Shown piece after piece: positions 34,428 through 43,767 of a stretch of 64,000 nt of DNA; positions within the stretch are counted from its first letter, which is position 1; the number at the start of each line of letters is the position of its first letter. The DNA is taken from positions 2,604,945 to 2,668,944 of the forward strand of contig JAVSMU010000001.1 of NCBI GenBank assembly GCA_032027045.1, written 5' to 3'. The notes below the pieces were generated by a model. The model searched no databases, was not told the origin of the DNA, and saw only the letters and a list, made by a program, of their open reading frames with translations. Source of the stretch: Truepera sp. (GTDB lineage Bacteria; Deinococcota; Deinococci; Deinococcales; Trueperaceae). Both the position numbers and the translations under genes were made by a program.

Positions 34428-35392
34428 CAATACTCGACCTTCCTTTGCGTGAGCCGGAGCTGGACCAGCGTGACGATCATGATGATCACGAAGAGGAGCA
34501 CCGTCACGGCTGCTGCGTAGCCGATGCGGAACTTCTGGAACGCTTGTTGATACATGTAAAGCGCGATGGTCAGGGTGCTACCCAGCGGCCCGCCCTGGTC
34601 CGTGAAGTTGATGTTCTGCACCTGGTCGAACATCTGCAGGGTCGAGATGGTCGAGATGACGAGGGAGAAGACCAGCACGGGGTTGAGGAGCGGGAAGGTG
34701 ATGCTCCAGAACCGCTGCCAGCCGTTGGCGCCGTCGATGGCGGCCGCCTCGAGCATGGTCCGCGGAATGCCCTGCAGGCCGGCCAAGAAGATGACTACCT
34801 GGAAGCCCAACTGCTGCCACACGACCACCGCGGCCACCGCCACGAGCGCCTGCTTGGGGCTGGTGAGGAAGGGTTGCGGGTCGACGGCCAGCCACGGCAA
34901 GCCGATGCTCGTGACGAGGTCGCTCCAGTCGGATAGGAACTTGTTGAAGATGCCGAAGTTGACCGAGTACATCCAACCCCAGACCCAGGCGACGGCCGCG
35001 GCGGGGGTTACGTATGGCGCGAAATAGATGGCGCGGAAGAGGCCGCGGAGGCGCCTGACCGAGTCGAGCAGCACGGCGCTGAACAGCCCCAGCGCGACCT
35101 GGCCGAAGACGACGATGAGGAAGTAGTAGAGCATGTTCCTCAGCGCCTTGTAGAGGTCGCCCTTGGCGGCGATGTTGGCGGCCATCTCGCGGTAATACTG
35201 CAGCCCGATGAACACGCGCTGTTCCGGGTCCACGTGCCACGTGAAGAAAGATAGCCGCAGCGACTGTACGGCCGGCCATAACCTGAAGAACAAGAAGAAG
35301 GCGAGCGGGATGAGCAGGAACGCGTAGGCCCAGATCGCCTCTCGCGAGCTGAGGGAGAGGCGGCGGCGCGGGGCGCCCGCAGGTTTTCTCAT
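34427..35392 (-). CDS. Sugar ABC transporter permease, MalF type
   Basis: 321 residues, with about six membrane helices and the EAA loop EAAAIDGANGWQRFWSITFP. The motif DQGGPLGSTLTIALYMYQQAF near the C-terminus is characteristic of MalF-type CUT1 permeases. A 174-bp spacer with a strong hairpin separates it from the binding-protein gene. Confidence 0.92.
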   Translation of the reverse strand: MRKPAGAPRRRLSLSSREAIWAYAFLLIPLAFFLFFRLWPAVQSLRLSFFTWHVDPEQRVFIGLQYYREMAANIAAKGDLYKALRNMLYYFLIVVFGQVALGLFSAVLLDSVRRLRGLFRAIYFAPYVTPAAAVAWVWGWMYSVNFGIFNKFLSDWSDLVTSIGLPWLAVDPQPFLTSPKQALVAVAAVVVWQQLGFQVVIFLAGLQGIPRTMLEAAAIDGANGWQRFWSITFPLLNPVLVFSLVISTISTLQMFDQVQNINFTDQGGPLGSTLTIALYMYQQAFQKFRIGYAAAVTVLLFVIIMIVTLVQLRLTQRKVEY

Positions 35393-35453
35393 GGCACCTC
35401 CCGGGCCGCTGGGCCGCGCCGATGAGCGCGGCGAGGAGTTGGGTAAGTGGTGT

Positions 35454-35481
35454 GCAGGGGGCGAGGTGACTCACCCCCTGC
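35454..35481 (-). other. Intercistronic hairpin after the binding-protein gene
   Basis: On the minus strand GCAGGGGGTGAG and CTCGCCCCCTGC form a 12-bp stem (one G-U) with loop TCAC, between SBP and permease genes. It has no U-run. It parallels the hairpin at 16376-16403 in the LacI operon and probably sets differential expression of SBP and permeases. Confidence 0.7.
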
Positions 35482-35566
35482 GTTCTAAAGGAACCGACCG
35501 GCGCTCGCACGCCGAGCCGGCGTCCGCCGCTGCCGCTACCGGCCACGGCAGACGCCGACCAGTGAC

Positions 35567-36814
35567 TCAGCGGTTCGCGTCGAGCAGGAGCTGCTCGGCA
35601 GCAGCCGCCTCCTTGAGGGCCACGGCGGGGCTCGTGCCCTGGAGCACGACCTCGTTGATGGCGTCGATGAGCACGTCGCGCTGGCCGGTCTCGTCTACGA
35701 ACACGGTGGCGTGCGCGTAGTCGAGGGCGCGGACGAACGGCCCGTAGATGGGGTCCGCGGCGAGCTCGGGATCGGCGATGAGGGTGCGGCTGGCAGGCAG
35801 CTCACCAACCACGTCGAGCCACAGCTTCATGGCGTCGTCGCTCGTGACGAACTTGAGGAACTTGGAGGCGGCCTCGAGCTTGGCCGGGTCCTTCGCGGCG
35901 TTCGGGGTGAGGGCGTTCATGAAGAACGAGCCGAAGTTGGACTTGATGCCGTTGTCGGCGCGGACGGGCAGCTCGGTGACGCCCCAGTTGAAGTCGACCT
36001 TCCTCACGTCGCCGATGGCGAACGAGCCATCGACGATCATGGCGATGTTCTGAAGCTGACGGAAGCCGTCACGGTAACCGTTGTTGCCGGGCACGAACTC
36101 GGGCACGGCGAAGCCGTACTTGGTGACCCAGTCGGTGTAGAACGTCAGCGCGGCCACGCCGGCCTCGCTGTCGTAGGTCACCTTGCTGTTGTCGTCGGAG
36201 TAGGGCGCGCCGCCGAACTGGCGGAAGAGGACCTCGCGCAGGAGGTGGTGGTCCTGGCCGTTGGGGGCGAAGCCGTAACCGACCTGCACGAATCGGCTGC
36301 CCTGCTTCTCGGTCAGGGCCTCGGCGATCTCGACGAACTCTTCCCAAGTGGCGGGGGGAGCGTCGTAGCCGGCGTCCTTGAGCATGTCGGCGTTGTAGAA
36401 GAGCGCCAGGCTGCGAACGGCCGTCGGGAGCCCGTACCAGGTGCCGTCGACCTTGGCGGCCTGGACGAGGGGGGCGAAGTTGGTGTCGAGCTCGGCCGCG
36501 TCGAAGTACTGCTCGGGGAGCGGGATGACGTAGCCGGCGCGCTGCCAGGTGGGGAGCCAGCCGTAGAAGAGCTGCGCCACGTCGGCGCCCTGGCCGGCGG
36601 GCAACGAGGCGGCGACCTGCTGCTGGTAGCCGTCGTACGGGAAGGTCTCCTGAACGACCTTGATGTCGGGGTTGGCGGCCTCGAACTGTGCGATGAGCTG
36701 GGTCATCGCGTCGACGCGAGTCTTGTAGTCGTACTGCCAGTAGGTGATGGTGGTCTGGGCGGCGCCTATGCCGACCCCCAACATCACTGCCAATAGGATG
36801 AGAAAACGCTTCAT
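35567..36814 (-). CDS. Sugar ABC transporter substrate-binding protein (family 1)
   Basis: 415 residues with a Sec signal peptide (MKRFLILLAVMLGVGIGAAQ, cleavage near residue 19). MalE-like motifs: QGADVAQLFYGWLPTWQRAGYV, YGLPTAVRSLALFYNADMLKDAG and late TSDDAMKLWLDVV. ATG 36814 overlaps the stop of the lyase gene (ATGA). It is the third family-1 binding protein of the window; ligand unknown. Confidence 0.92.
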   Translation of the reverse strand: MKRFLILLAVMLGVGIGAAQTTITYWQYDYKTRVDAMTQLIAQFEAANPDIKVVQETFPYDGYQQQVAASLPAGQGADVAQLFYGWLPTWQRAGYVIPLPEQYFDAAELDTNFAPLVQAAKVDGTWYGLPTAVRSLALFYNADMLKDAGYDAPPATWEEFVEIAEALTEKQGSRFVQVGYGFAPNGQDHHLLREVLFRQFGGAPYSDDNSKVTYDSEAGVAALTFYTDWVTKYGFAVPEFVPGNNGYRDGFRQLQNIAMIVDGSFAIGDVRKVDFNWGVTELPVRADNGIKSNFGSFFMNALTPNAAKDPAKLEAASKFLKFVTSDDAMKLWLDVVGELPASRTLIADPELAADPIYGPFVRALDYAHATVFVDETGQRDVLIDAINEVVLQGTSPAVALKEAAAAEQLLLDANR

Positions 36815-38262
36815 GCCTCGACTTGCTCCTTTCCGGTTCCGCGCAATCGCGCTGTGGCGCGGGCGAGCGCCTCGGACCGTTCCCGCAGGGCCTGGCGGTC
36901 GGCTTGCAGCCGATCCGCGGCCCGGGCGAGCTTGGTTGTCATGACCTCCGGCGCTGGCATGCCCAGGCCGTTACGGCGCCGCACGAACCCTACGGGGTCG
37001 AGCGCGGCGGTCAGCGCCTCGGCGGAAAGCTGCGGACCGCCCGCTGCCTCCACGTCGGCGGGGGCGGCCGAGGTCAGTAGCCGCCCTTCGGAGCTGAAAC
37101 GCTTCACCAGCGTGGTGACCACGTGGTGGGCGTTGGGAAAAGTGAGTCCATGCTCGCGCGACAGCACGTCGGCGAGTTCCGTGGCGGTCGTATCGGTACG
37201 GGCCGCCGCCGCGGCCAACTTGGCCCGGTCGAAGTCTCCCTGTTGCAGACACGCATCCAGCAGGGTGAGGGCGCCGACGAGTTGGCGGTGTTGCAACCCC
37301 AATGCGCCCTGGATGTCGGGGCCGAAGTCGTTGAGGTCGGTGAAGGGGATGTTGTGGTGCGAGTAGGTGACCATGCCGGCCGAACCCAACACCCGCGAGA
37401 AGCGGGTGCGCGCGTGTTCGAGGGAGACCGGGTTGCGTTTCTGCGGCATGATCGAAGACCCTTGTACCAGACTATCTTCCAGCCGGTACCAGCCGGATGC
37501 GGCCCAGGACAATAGATCGTTAACGAAGCGCCCCAGGCCGAGGGCCACGGACTGCGCCAGGCTGACTATGTCGAACTCCCAGTCGGCCGACGCCACGGCG
37601 TCGTACGTGTTGCCCACCGGCGCGGTGAAGCCGAGGCGGGCGGCCGTGAACTCGCGGTCGAGGGGGTGGCTGCTGCCGGCCAGGGCCGCGGCCCCGAGGG
37701 GGCAGGAGTTCATGCGCGCGTACGCCTGCTCCAGGCGCTGCGAGTCGCGCGCCAGTTGGTCCTCGACAGCCCCCAGGTAGTGGGCAACGGTGGTGGGCTG
37801 GCCCGGCTGGTGATGCGTCTGGGCGATGAGGACGGTCTCCAAGTGCGCGCCGGCCTTCTCGATGAGCAGGCGGCGCAGCTCGAGCAGCCGTTCGCCCGTG
37901 TCGAGCAGCGAGGCGCGGCCGGCCATCTTGTAGACGGTCATGTCGAGGTCGTTGCGGCTGAGGCCCACGCGGATGAGGCCGACGGCGTCGCCCAAGCGCT
38001 CCTCGAGGAGGCGCTGCAACGCGAAGTAGTAATCGGGCACGTCCTCGCCCTGTTCGGGCCGGGGAGCGTCGTGAAGCCCGACGAGGGCGGCACGGACGGC
38101 CGCCCCGGCGCTCTGGTTCTCGACGCTTTGATAGGCGGGGAGCCTCAAGACCGTGTCGAGGTGCGCCGTCATGGCGTCTATGAAGTGGTGCGACAGGTGG
38201 CTGGCGGCGTGCCGGAAGTCCGGCTCCAGCACCTGCTTGCGATAGGCGGGGTGCCAACTCAT
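36811..38262 (-). CDS. Argininosuccinate-lyase/fumarase-superfamily lyase
   Basis: 483 residues from ATG 38262 (overlapping the ROK stop as ATGA). The superfamily signature GSSIMPQKRNPVSLEHAR (about 272-289) contains the loop with the catalytic Ser, and HHQPGQPTTVAHYL and SRNDLDMTVYK match the other two active-site regions of argininosuccinate lyases. It performs a beta-elimination releasing fumarate or a related product. No arginine gene is nearby; its tight coupling to a ROK regulator, a sugar importer and a kinase suggests a catabolic substrate instead, for example a sugar or amino compound linked to a C4 acid. The C-terminal 40 residues are Arg/Ala-rich and helical. Confidence 0.85.
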   Translation of the reverse strand: MSWHPAYRKQVLEPDFRHAASHLSHHFIDAMTAHLDTVLRLPAYQSVENQSAGAAVRAALVGLHDAPRPEQGEDVPDYYFALQRLLEERLGDAVGLIRVGLSRNDLDMTVYKMAGRASLLDTGERLLELRRLLIEKAGAHLETVLIAQTHHQPGQPTTVAHYLGAVEDQLARDSQRLEQAYARMNSCPLGAAALAGSSHPLDREFTAARLGFTAPVGNTYDAVASADWEFDIVSLAQSVALGLGRFVNDLLSWAASGWYRLEDSLVQGSSIMPQKRNPVSLEHARTRFSRVLGSAGMVTYSHHNIPFTDLNDFGPDIQGALGLQHRQLVGALTLLDACLQQGDFDRAKLAAAAARTDTTATELADVLSREHGLTFPNAHHVVTTLVKRFSSEGRLLTSAAPADVEAAGGPQLSAEALTAALDPVGFVRRRNGLGMPAPEVMTTKLARAADRLQADRQALRERSEALARATARLRGTGKEQVEA

Positions 38263-39389
38263 CGGGTCCCTGTCCCTCCTGCTTGGCCGCGCCCGCAGGC
38301 GCTGGCGGTGAGGCGCTCCAGCGCCAGGTGGCCTAAACCGTGAAGCGCCGCAATGGGGCCAAGCGCCCCGGGACGGACGTCGGACGCCAGTGGCACCGCC
38401 CACCGCTTGGCCACGGCCTGGGCCAGCTGCCCGTCTGGGTCGGCTGACCAGGCGACGACCACGACCTCGGGGTCGAGCGCGCAAGCGAGGTTGTGAAGTA
38501 CGAGGCGTACGCCGTCGGCCAGACTCTCGAACGCCGCCTTGCGCTCGGGGTCGTCCAAGTCGAGCAGCCCATCGACCACCACGCTCCGGGCCAGGCGCAG
38601 GAGGTGGCTCTCGAGCGGGCCGGACTCGCCGAGGTCGAGGCCGTCCTCCGGCATGCCCGGGAAGAGGCCGTAGCCGACCTCTCCCGCGGCCCGGTGCGCG
38701 CCGCGGTACAGCCGGCCGCCCACCACTAGGCCGGCGCCGACGCCGCCGGCGATGGTGAGGTAGACGACGTGGTCATGGTCCTTGCCCGCCCCGTGACGCA
38801 ACTCGCCGAGGGCGAGCGCGTTCACGTCGTTTTCGAGGAGCACGGGCAGGTCGCTCGCGTCGGCCAGTAGAGAGCCGACGTTCACGTGGTGCCAGCCGAG
38901 GCTGGGCGCGAGCCTTACGCGTGAGCCGTCTTGGTCGATCACGCCCGTAACCGCCACGGCGAGAAGCGCGAACGGCGTGCCGGCCGCGGCGGCCTCGGCG
39001 ACCGTCTCCCTGATCCAGGCGGTGAGTCCCGCCTCGGCTCCCGGGCCGAGCTGCGGCCCGGGCTCGAGCGGGTGGAGCTCGCCGGCCAGGTCGACACGGG
39101 CGCCGCGCAGCCTCTCGCCCGATAAGTCGATCGCGAGGGCGTTGCGCGCCTCCGGCACCAGCTTGAGGAGCCGGGCCGGTCTACCGCCGCCCGACGGCGC
39201 CAGCCCGGCCTCGCTCACCAGGCCAAGCTCGACGAACTCCTGTCCGATGGTGGTGACCGTCGGGATGCTCAGCTGCGTGTCGCGGGCGAGCTCGGACCTG
39301 GCGGCGGCGCCGCGCGCGCGCAACGCCTGCAACACAGCCAAGCGGTTGTGTTCGCGGACGTTGTCGTGCTGGACGCTCCTGAGTTCCAC
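38259..39389 (-). CDS. ROK-family transcriptional regulator
   Basis: 376 residues. An N-terminal winged HTH (LARDTQLSIPTVTTIGQEFVELGL, about residues 36-59) is followed by a ROK kinase-like domain with the sugar-site motif ENDVNALALGE and GGVGAGLVVGGRLYRGAH. The zinc motif usual in ROK repressors (GHxxxx...CxCGxxGC) is missing: EVGYGLFPGM has Tyr for His and no cysteines follow. It heads the operon with lyase, importer and kinase genes and probably represses it until a sugar ligand binds. Confidence 0.88.
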   Translation of the reverse strand: MELRSVQHDNVREHNRLAVLQALRARGAAARSELARDTQLSIPTVTTIGQEFVELGLVSEAGLAPSGGGRPARLLKLVPEARNALAIDLSGERLRGARVDLAGELHPLEPGPQLGPGAEAGLTAWIRETVAEAAAAGTPFALLAVAVTGVIDQDGSRVRLAPSLGWHHVNVGSLLADASDLPVLLENDVNALALGELRHGAGKDHDHVVYLTIAGGVGAGLVVGGRLYRGAHRAAGEVGYGLFPGMPEDGLDLGESGPLESHLLRLARSVVVDGLLDLDDPERKAAFESLADGVRLVLHNLACALDPEVVVVAWSADPDGQLAQAVAKRWAVPLASDVRPGALGPIAALHGLGHLALERLTASACGRGQAGGTGTR

Positions 39390-39422
39390 GCGAGACCCTT
39401 TCCAGAGGCTTTTGCAAAGTCG

Positions 39423-39430
39423 TTACGTAA
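39423..39430. promoter_or_regulatory. Candidate operator palindrome upstream of the ROK gene
   Basis: TTACGTAA, extended imperfectly (CCTTACGTAACG on the minus strand), 34 bp before the ROK start. It is the only clear dyad in the 108-bp gap before the MFS gene. Assignment to the ROK protein is by proximity only. Confidence 0.35.
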
Positions 39431-39497
39431 GGCTACGTGGCGCGCCCCGGTCAAGTCAAGGCGCGCGCCCGAGCCACGCGTACACAGCCGACCAGCC

Positions 39498-40859
39498 TCA
39501 ACGGCGCCTGCCGCGCGCCGCGCCACGCACGCCGACGCCCGCCGCGCGCAGCACGTCCCGGGTACGCCACGCCCGCGGCTCGTCGATCTTGCGCAGCCAC
39601 GGCCACGCGAGCATGCGCCCCACGCCCGACAGCGCGAACAGCATGTGATAACCCGTCCAGCCGCCCATCCAGGCGGGGTAGTCGACGCCCTGCAAGAAGG
39701 TGATGAGGGGGCCCGAGACTGCGCCGCCCACGAACCCCGCCAGGCCCTGGACGACCGAGTACATCGCGATGAAGGCGACGCGCCCGCTCCGGGGCGCCGA
39801 CCCGAGCGCCAGGTTGAAGACGGCGGGGGTGATGGCTCCCCAGGCGACGGCGTCGAACACGGCGGAGAGCCAGATGAACCTGAGGTCGCCCGTCAGGCCG
39901 GCCAGTATCCAGTTGAGGGGCAGCAGTGCCCCGGCCAAGAAGGTCCCGATGACGAGCACCGGTCGGTTGCCCATCCGGTCGGCGGCCCGGCCCCAGAGGG
40001 TGGTGCTGGCCAGCGAGACCAGCGCCGCTATCGAGCTCCAGTAGGCCACCTGGGTGAAGCTCATCCTGAGCTCCTCCAGGAAGTAGGGGATGACGAACGG
40101 CGCTCCCAGCATGACCACGAACTGCCAGTAGATGGCGAACGCGAGGAAGCGCCTGAAGTTGCGGTCGCCGTAAGGGATGGCAACGATCTGCGCGAGCGAC
40201 ACCCGACGCTTCTCGGTCGGCGGGTCGTAGTGGAAGAAGTACAGGACCACCGACACGAAAGAGGCCAGGATGGCCACACCCAACACCAGCTGGAACGACA
40301 GGGGCGCCGCCACCCGGTCGAGGAACGCGCCCGCGCCCAAGGTCGCGAGCATGCCGACCACGCCAAGTACCCCGGTGCGCATGCCGAAGTAGCGGCCGCG
40401 GTGGTCGTCGGGCACCACGTCGCCCATCCACGCCGTCCACACCGTGCCCACGCCCGCCTGGAAGGCGCTGGCGAAGAACACCAGCGCCACGAGCAGCGTA
40501 GGGCGCAACGCATCGGGGACGTTCAGTTGTGGCAGGAAGGCCGCCAAGATCCAACTGGCGCGGCCGATGGCCCCCAGCGTCGCGGTCAGTGCGCGCCGGC
40601 CGCCGAGGACCTCCGCGGCCCAGGCGCCCAGCGGACTGACCACCTGGGCGAGGAAAGGCACGCTGCCCACGAACGCGATGTGCGTGGGCGACGCCCCCAG
40701 CGCCAACAGGTAACCAACCAGGACGCTGCCCGACGTCCAGCTGAGGAAGAGCTGCATGACGCTGCCCTCGACGAACGAGAGGCGCATGGTGCGCCGAACG
40801 CGGGCGAGGACCTCGTCGGGGTCAGGTTGTGTAGCGGGTCGAGAGGACGCGGCGGCCAT
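39498..40859 (-). CDS. MFS transporter
   Basis: 453 residues with about twelve hydrophobic segments in two halves. The loop after helix 2 reads GAWAAEVLGGRRAL and that between helices 8 and 9 GRAADRMGNRPVLV, both versions of the MFS motif A. The substrate cannot be deduced. It stands between the ROK operon and the aldehyde dehydrogenase on the same strand but with spacers on both sides. The C-terminal 30 residues are Arg/Gly-rich. Confidence 0.85.
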   Translation of the reverse strand: MAAASSRPATQPDPDEVLARVRRTMRLSFVEGSVMQLFLSWTSGSVLVGYLLALGASPTHIAFVGSVPFLAQVVSPLGAWAAEVLGGRRALTATLGAIGRASWILAAFLPQLNVPDALRPTLLVALVFFASAFQAGVGTVWTAWMGDVVPDDHRGRYFGMRTGVLGVVGMLATLGAGAFLDRVAAPLSFQLVLGVAILASFVSVVLYFFHYDPPTEKRRVSLAQIVAIPYGDRNFRRFLAFAIYWQFVVMLGAPFVIPYFLEELRMSFTQVAYWSSIAALVSLASTTLWGRAADRMGNRPVLVIGTFLAGALLPLNWILAGLTGDLRFIWLSAVFDAVAWGAITPAVFNLALGSAPRSGRVAFIAMYSVVQGLAGFVGGAVSGPLITFLQGVDYPAWMGGWTGYHMLFALSGVGRMLAWPWLRKIDEPRAWRTRDVLRAAGVGVRGAARGRRR

Positions 40860-40889
40860 CTACCGCGTCTAGTTTACGCCCTGGAGCGA

Positions 40890-42356
40890 CTAGGGCAACT
40901 CCACCCCGCCGATGAACACGGCCTTCTGGTCGAGGTATTCGAGGATCCCCTCGGCGCCCGTCTCGCGCCCGATGCCGCTGCCCTTCACGCCGCCGAACGG
41001 CGCCTCCGGGGTCACAGGCATCCAGTCGTTGACGGCGACCATGCCGAACTCGAGCCGTTCCGACATGGCGATGGCGGTGTTCAGGTCCGAAGTGAACACG
41101 TACGCGGCCAGGCCGAACTCGGTGGAGTTGGCCTTGTCGAGGACCTCCTGGGCGCTGCCGAACGTGGAGATCGGCAGCACGGGGCCGAAGATCTCCTCCT
41201 CGAAGAGGGGCGACCCGGGCTCCACTCCCGTGACCACGGTTGGCTCGTAGAAGTAGCCGCGCCGGTCGAGTGCCGCTCCGCCGGTCACGACGCTGGCGCC
41301 GCCGGCCGCTGCCGACGACACGAGTTCGGTAACGCGGACCAGTTGGCGGGCGTTGATGAGGGGCCCCACCTGCACGCCCTCCTCCAGGCCGTGCCCGACC
41401 TTGAGCTCGCGCATGGCCTCGACCACGCGGGCCGTGAAGTCGTCGACCACGCTCTCGTGGATGAGGTAGCGCTGCGGCGCGATGCAGACCTGACCCGCGT
41501 TGCGAACCTTGAAGCGCGCCGCCAGCTTGGCCAGCCGCGGCAGGTCCTTGGCGTCGGGGAAGACGATGACGGGGGCGTTTCCGCCGAGCTCGAGCGCCAA
41601 CCTGGTGAGGGTGCGCGAGGCGCCGTCCATGAGGAGCCTGCCCACGCGCGGGCTGCCGGTGAACGCCAGCTTGCGAACGCGCGCGTCGTTGAGGAATGCC
41701 TGGCCCATGGCGCCGGGGTCGCCGTTCACCACGTTGATCACGCCGGCGGGGGCCCCCGCCTCCGCCAGGGCCTGCCCCAGCAGCATGGCCGAGCGCGGCG
41801 TGTACTCCGATGGCCGCCCCACCACGGTGTTGCCCGCCGCCAGGGCGGCGCCCCACGTGCGCACGATGTTGTAGATGGGGAAGTTCCAGGCGGTGATGGT
41901 GGCCACCACGCCGAGGGGCTGAGGCACCACGCTGATGCGCCGTCCCGGCACCTGCGCGGGCACGGTGCGGCCGTAGACGCGCACGCCCTCGCCCGCGAAC
42001 CAGTTCAGGTAGCCGGTGGCCGACAGCCACTCCCCCTTGGAGTCCGCCAGCGGCTTGCCCGACTCCTCCGTCGTGATGCGGGCGAGGTCGTCGACGTTCG
42101 CCTTGATCCAGTCGGCGGCGCGCTCCAGCACCTTGCCGCGGGCGTAGGCCGTCTTGGCGGCCCACTCCGGGTAGGCCGCCGCCGCTGCGTCTATCGCGCG
42201 GCTCGCGTCCTCCGCGCCGCCGAACGGCACCTGCTGAACGACCTCTTCGGTCCCGGGGTCCACGAGGTCCCACGTCCCGCCGCGAACGGCGCCTACCCAC
42301 TCGCCCCCGATCAACATCTCGAGCGGGAACCGCTCGCCAAAACTAGCGTTCGACAC
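40890..42356 (-). CDS. Aldehyde dehydrogenase, probable succinate-semialdehyde dehydrogenase
   Basis: 488 residues from GTG 42356 (GAAGGAG 9 nt before). NAD(P)-dependent oxidation of an aldehyde to acid: TAWNFPIYN with the oxyanion Asn (about 158), general base Glu 256 in ALELGGNAP, catalytic Cys 291 in NAGQVCIAPQR, and EEEIFGPVLP. The lysine that normally binds the cofactor in VxKPSExTP is Arg here (GRPSEYTP, about 181). Position downstream of two class III aminotransferases and an amine oxidase suggests succinate semialdehyde or 4-aminobutanal as substrate. Confidence 0.85.
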   Translation of the reverse strand: MSNASFGERFPLEMLIGGEWVGAVRGGTWDLVDPGTEEVVQQVPFGGAEDASRAIDAAAAAYPEWAAKTAYARGKVLERAADWIKANVDDLARITTEESGKPLADSKGEWLSATGYLNWFAGEGVRVYGRTVPAQVPGRRISVVPQPLGVVATITAWNFPIYNIVRTWGAALAAGNTVVGRPSEYTPRSAMLLGQALAEAGAPAGVINVVNGDPGAMGQAFLNDARVRKLAFTGSPRVGRLLMDGASRTLTRLALELGGNAPVIVFPDAKDLPRLAKLAARFKVRNAGQVCIAPQRYLIHESVVDDFTARVVEAMRELKVGHGLEEGVQVGPLINARQLVRVTELVSSAAAGGASVVTGGAALDRRGYFYEPTVVTGVEPGSPLFEEEIFGPVLPISTFGSAQEVLDKANSTEFGLAAYVFTSDLNTAIAMSERLEFGMVAVNDWMPVTPEAPFGGVKGSGIGRETGAEGILEYLDQKAVFIGGVELP

Positions 42357-42399
42357 TGACTTCAACTCCTTCTCGCGCGGCTCGTTGCCGCCCACGTCC

Positions 42400-43767
42400 T
42401 CAAGCCACGCCCGCCGGGGCGGAGCTGGCGTAGGGTTCGCACGCGGCCGCCACCGCCTCGCCAAGCACCGCCAGGCCCTCGTCGATCTCGGCGTCGGTGA
42501 GGTCGAGGGGCGGCAGCAACCTTATGCAGTTCGAGTAGAGGCCCGCGCGGATGACTATGAGCCCGCGCTTGAGCGCCTGCTTGGTGACCTCGAGGACGAC
42601 CTCGGGGAACGGCTCCTTGGTATTGGGGTCCTTCACGAACTCCATGGCCAGCATGGGGCCGAGGCCGCGCACCTCGCCCACCAGCCCCTGGCGCGCCGCG
42701 ATGCGCTCGAGCCCGGCCCGAAGCCGCTCGCCCACGCGCGTGGCGCGCTCGAGGAAGGCCTCGCTGCGAAGGGTGTTCAGGGCGGCCAGCGCTGCGGCGC
42801 AGGCGAGGGGGTTGCCGGAGTACGTGCCGCCGAGCCCGCCTGGGTGAGGGGCGTCCATCATCTCGGCGCGGCCGACGACGGCCGACAGCGGCATGCCGGC
42901 CGCCAACGACTTGGCCGTCGTGATGAGGTCGGGCACGACGCCCAGGTGCTCGACGGCCCACAGCTTGCCGGTGCGGCCCATCCCCGATTGCACCTCGTCG
43001 GCCACCAGCACTATGCCGTGCGCGTCGGCGATCTCACGCAGGCGCTTTAGGAAGCGCGGCGGCACGGGGAGGAAGCCCGCCTCGCCCTGCACGGGCTCTA
43101 TGACGAACGCGGCGATGGCGTCCGGGTCCACCTGCGCCACCATGGCCTTGTCGAGCTGGGCGATGGCGGCGTTCACGAACGCCTCCTCGCTCATGCCCGC
43201 GGGCCGGCGGTAGAGGTCGGGGAAGGGAAGGCGGTAGATCTCGGGCGCGAACGGCCCGAAGCCCTTCTTGAAGAGGGCGTACTTGCTGGTCATGCCCAGC
43301 GTGAGGTTCGTCCTGCCGTGGTAACCGCCCTCGAACACGACGATGGCCTGGCGCTTGGTGTGCGCCCGCGCGATGTTGACGGCCGTCTCGAGCGCCTCTG
43401 CGCCACTGTTCATGAGCACGGCTTTCTTCCGGAAGTCGCCGGGAGCGGCCTCGCAGAGGGCCTCGAGAACGGCAACGTACGGTTCGTAGGTTCCGACGAT
43501 GGCGCACATGTGGATGAGCTGCTCGGCCTGCTCCTGCAGGGCCCTCACGACGTTCTCGGGAGTGTGGCCCACGGCCAGGACCCCGATGCCGCCCGCGAAG
43601 TCGAGCAGGCGGTTACCGTCGGCGTCCACCACGTAGGCGCCGTGCGCCTCGGCGACGGCCAGGTCGGTCAGCCGCGAGGCGCCGCGGGCGCCGGCGGCGT
43701 CGCGCCTCGCGCACATCGCGCGGCTCTTGGGGCCGGGTATCTCGGTCACCAGCCGGATGCCGCTCAT
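42400..43767 (-). CDS. 4-aminobutyrate-type class III aminotransferase
   Basis: 455 residues. PLP-dependent class III enzyme with NSGAEALETAVNIAR (phosphate cup), GGYHGRTNLTLGMT, EPVQGEAGFLPVP, ADEVQSGMGRTGKL and the Schiff-base Lys in ITTAKSLAAGMPLSAV. Best fit is GABA transaminase (GABA + 2-oxoglutarate to succinate semialdehyde + glutamate). ATG 43767 overlaps the stop of the neighbouring second aminotransferase (ATGA), and the aldehyde dehydrogenase follows 43 bp later, making a plausible GABA shunt. Confidence 0.85.
   Translation of the reverse strand: MSGIRLVTEIPGPKSRAMCARRDAAGARGASRLTDLAVAEAHGAYVVDADGNRLLDFAGGIGVLAVGHTPENVVRALQEQAEQLIHMCAIVGTYEPYVAVLEALCEAAPGDFRKKAVLMNSGAEALETAVNIARAHTKRQAIVVFEGGYHGRTNLTLGMTSKYALFKKGFGPFAPEIYRLPFPDLYRRPAGMSEEAFVNAAIAQLDKAMVAQVDPDAIAAFVIEPVQGEAGFLPVPPRFLKRLREIADAHGIVLVADEVQSGMGRTGKLWAVEHLGVVPDLITTAKSLAAGMPLSAVVGRAEMMDAPHPGGLGGTYSGNPLACAAALAALNTLRSEAFLERATRVGERLRAGLERIAARQGLVGEVRGLGPMLAMEFVKDPNTKEPFPEVVLEVTKQALKRGLIVIRAGLYSNCIRLLPPLDLTDAEIDEGLAVLGEAVAAACEPYASSAPAGVA

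Noticed and set aside
36811..38262. Calling the lyase argH
   Set aside because: The fold fits, but no other arginine gene is near and the gene is embedded in a sugar-import operon.
39348..42359. A 1003-codon open frame on the plus strand
   Set aside because: It is antisense to the MFS and aldehyde dehydrogenase genes, is rich in His/Arg/Gln as expected from GC-biased third positions, and shows no domain.
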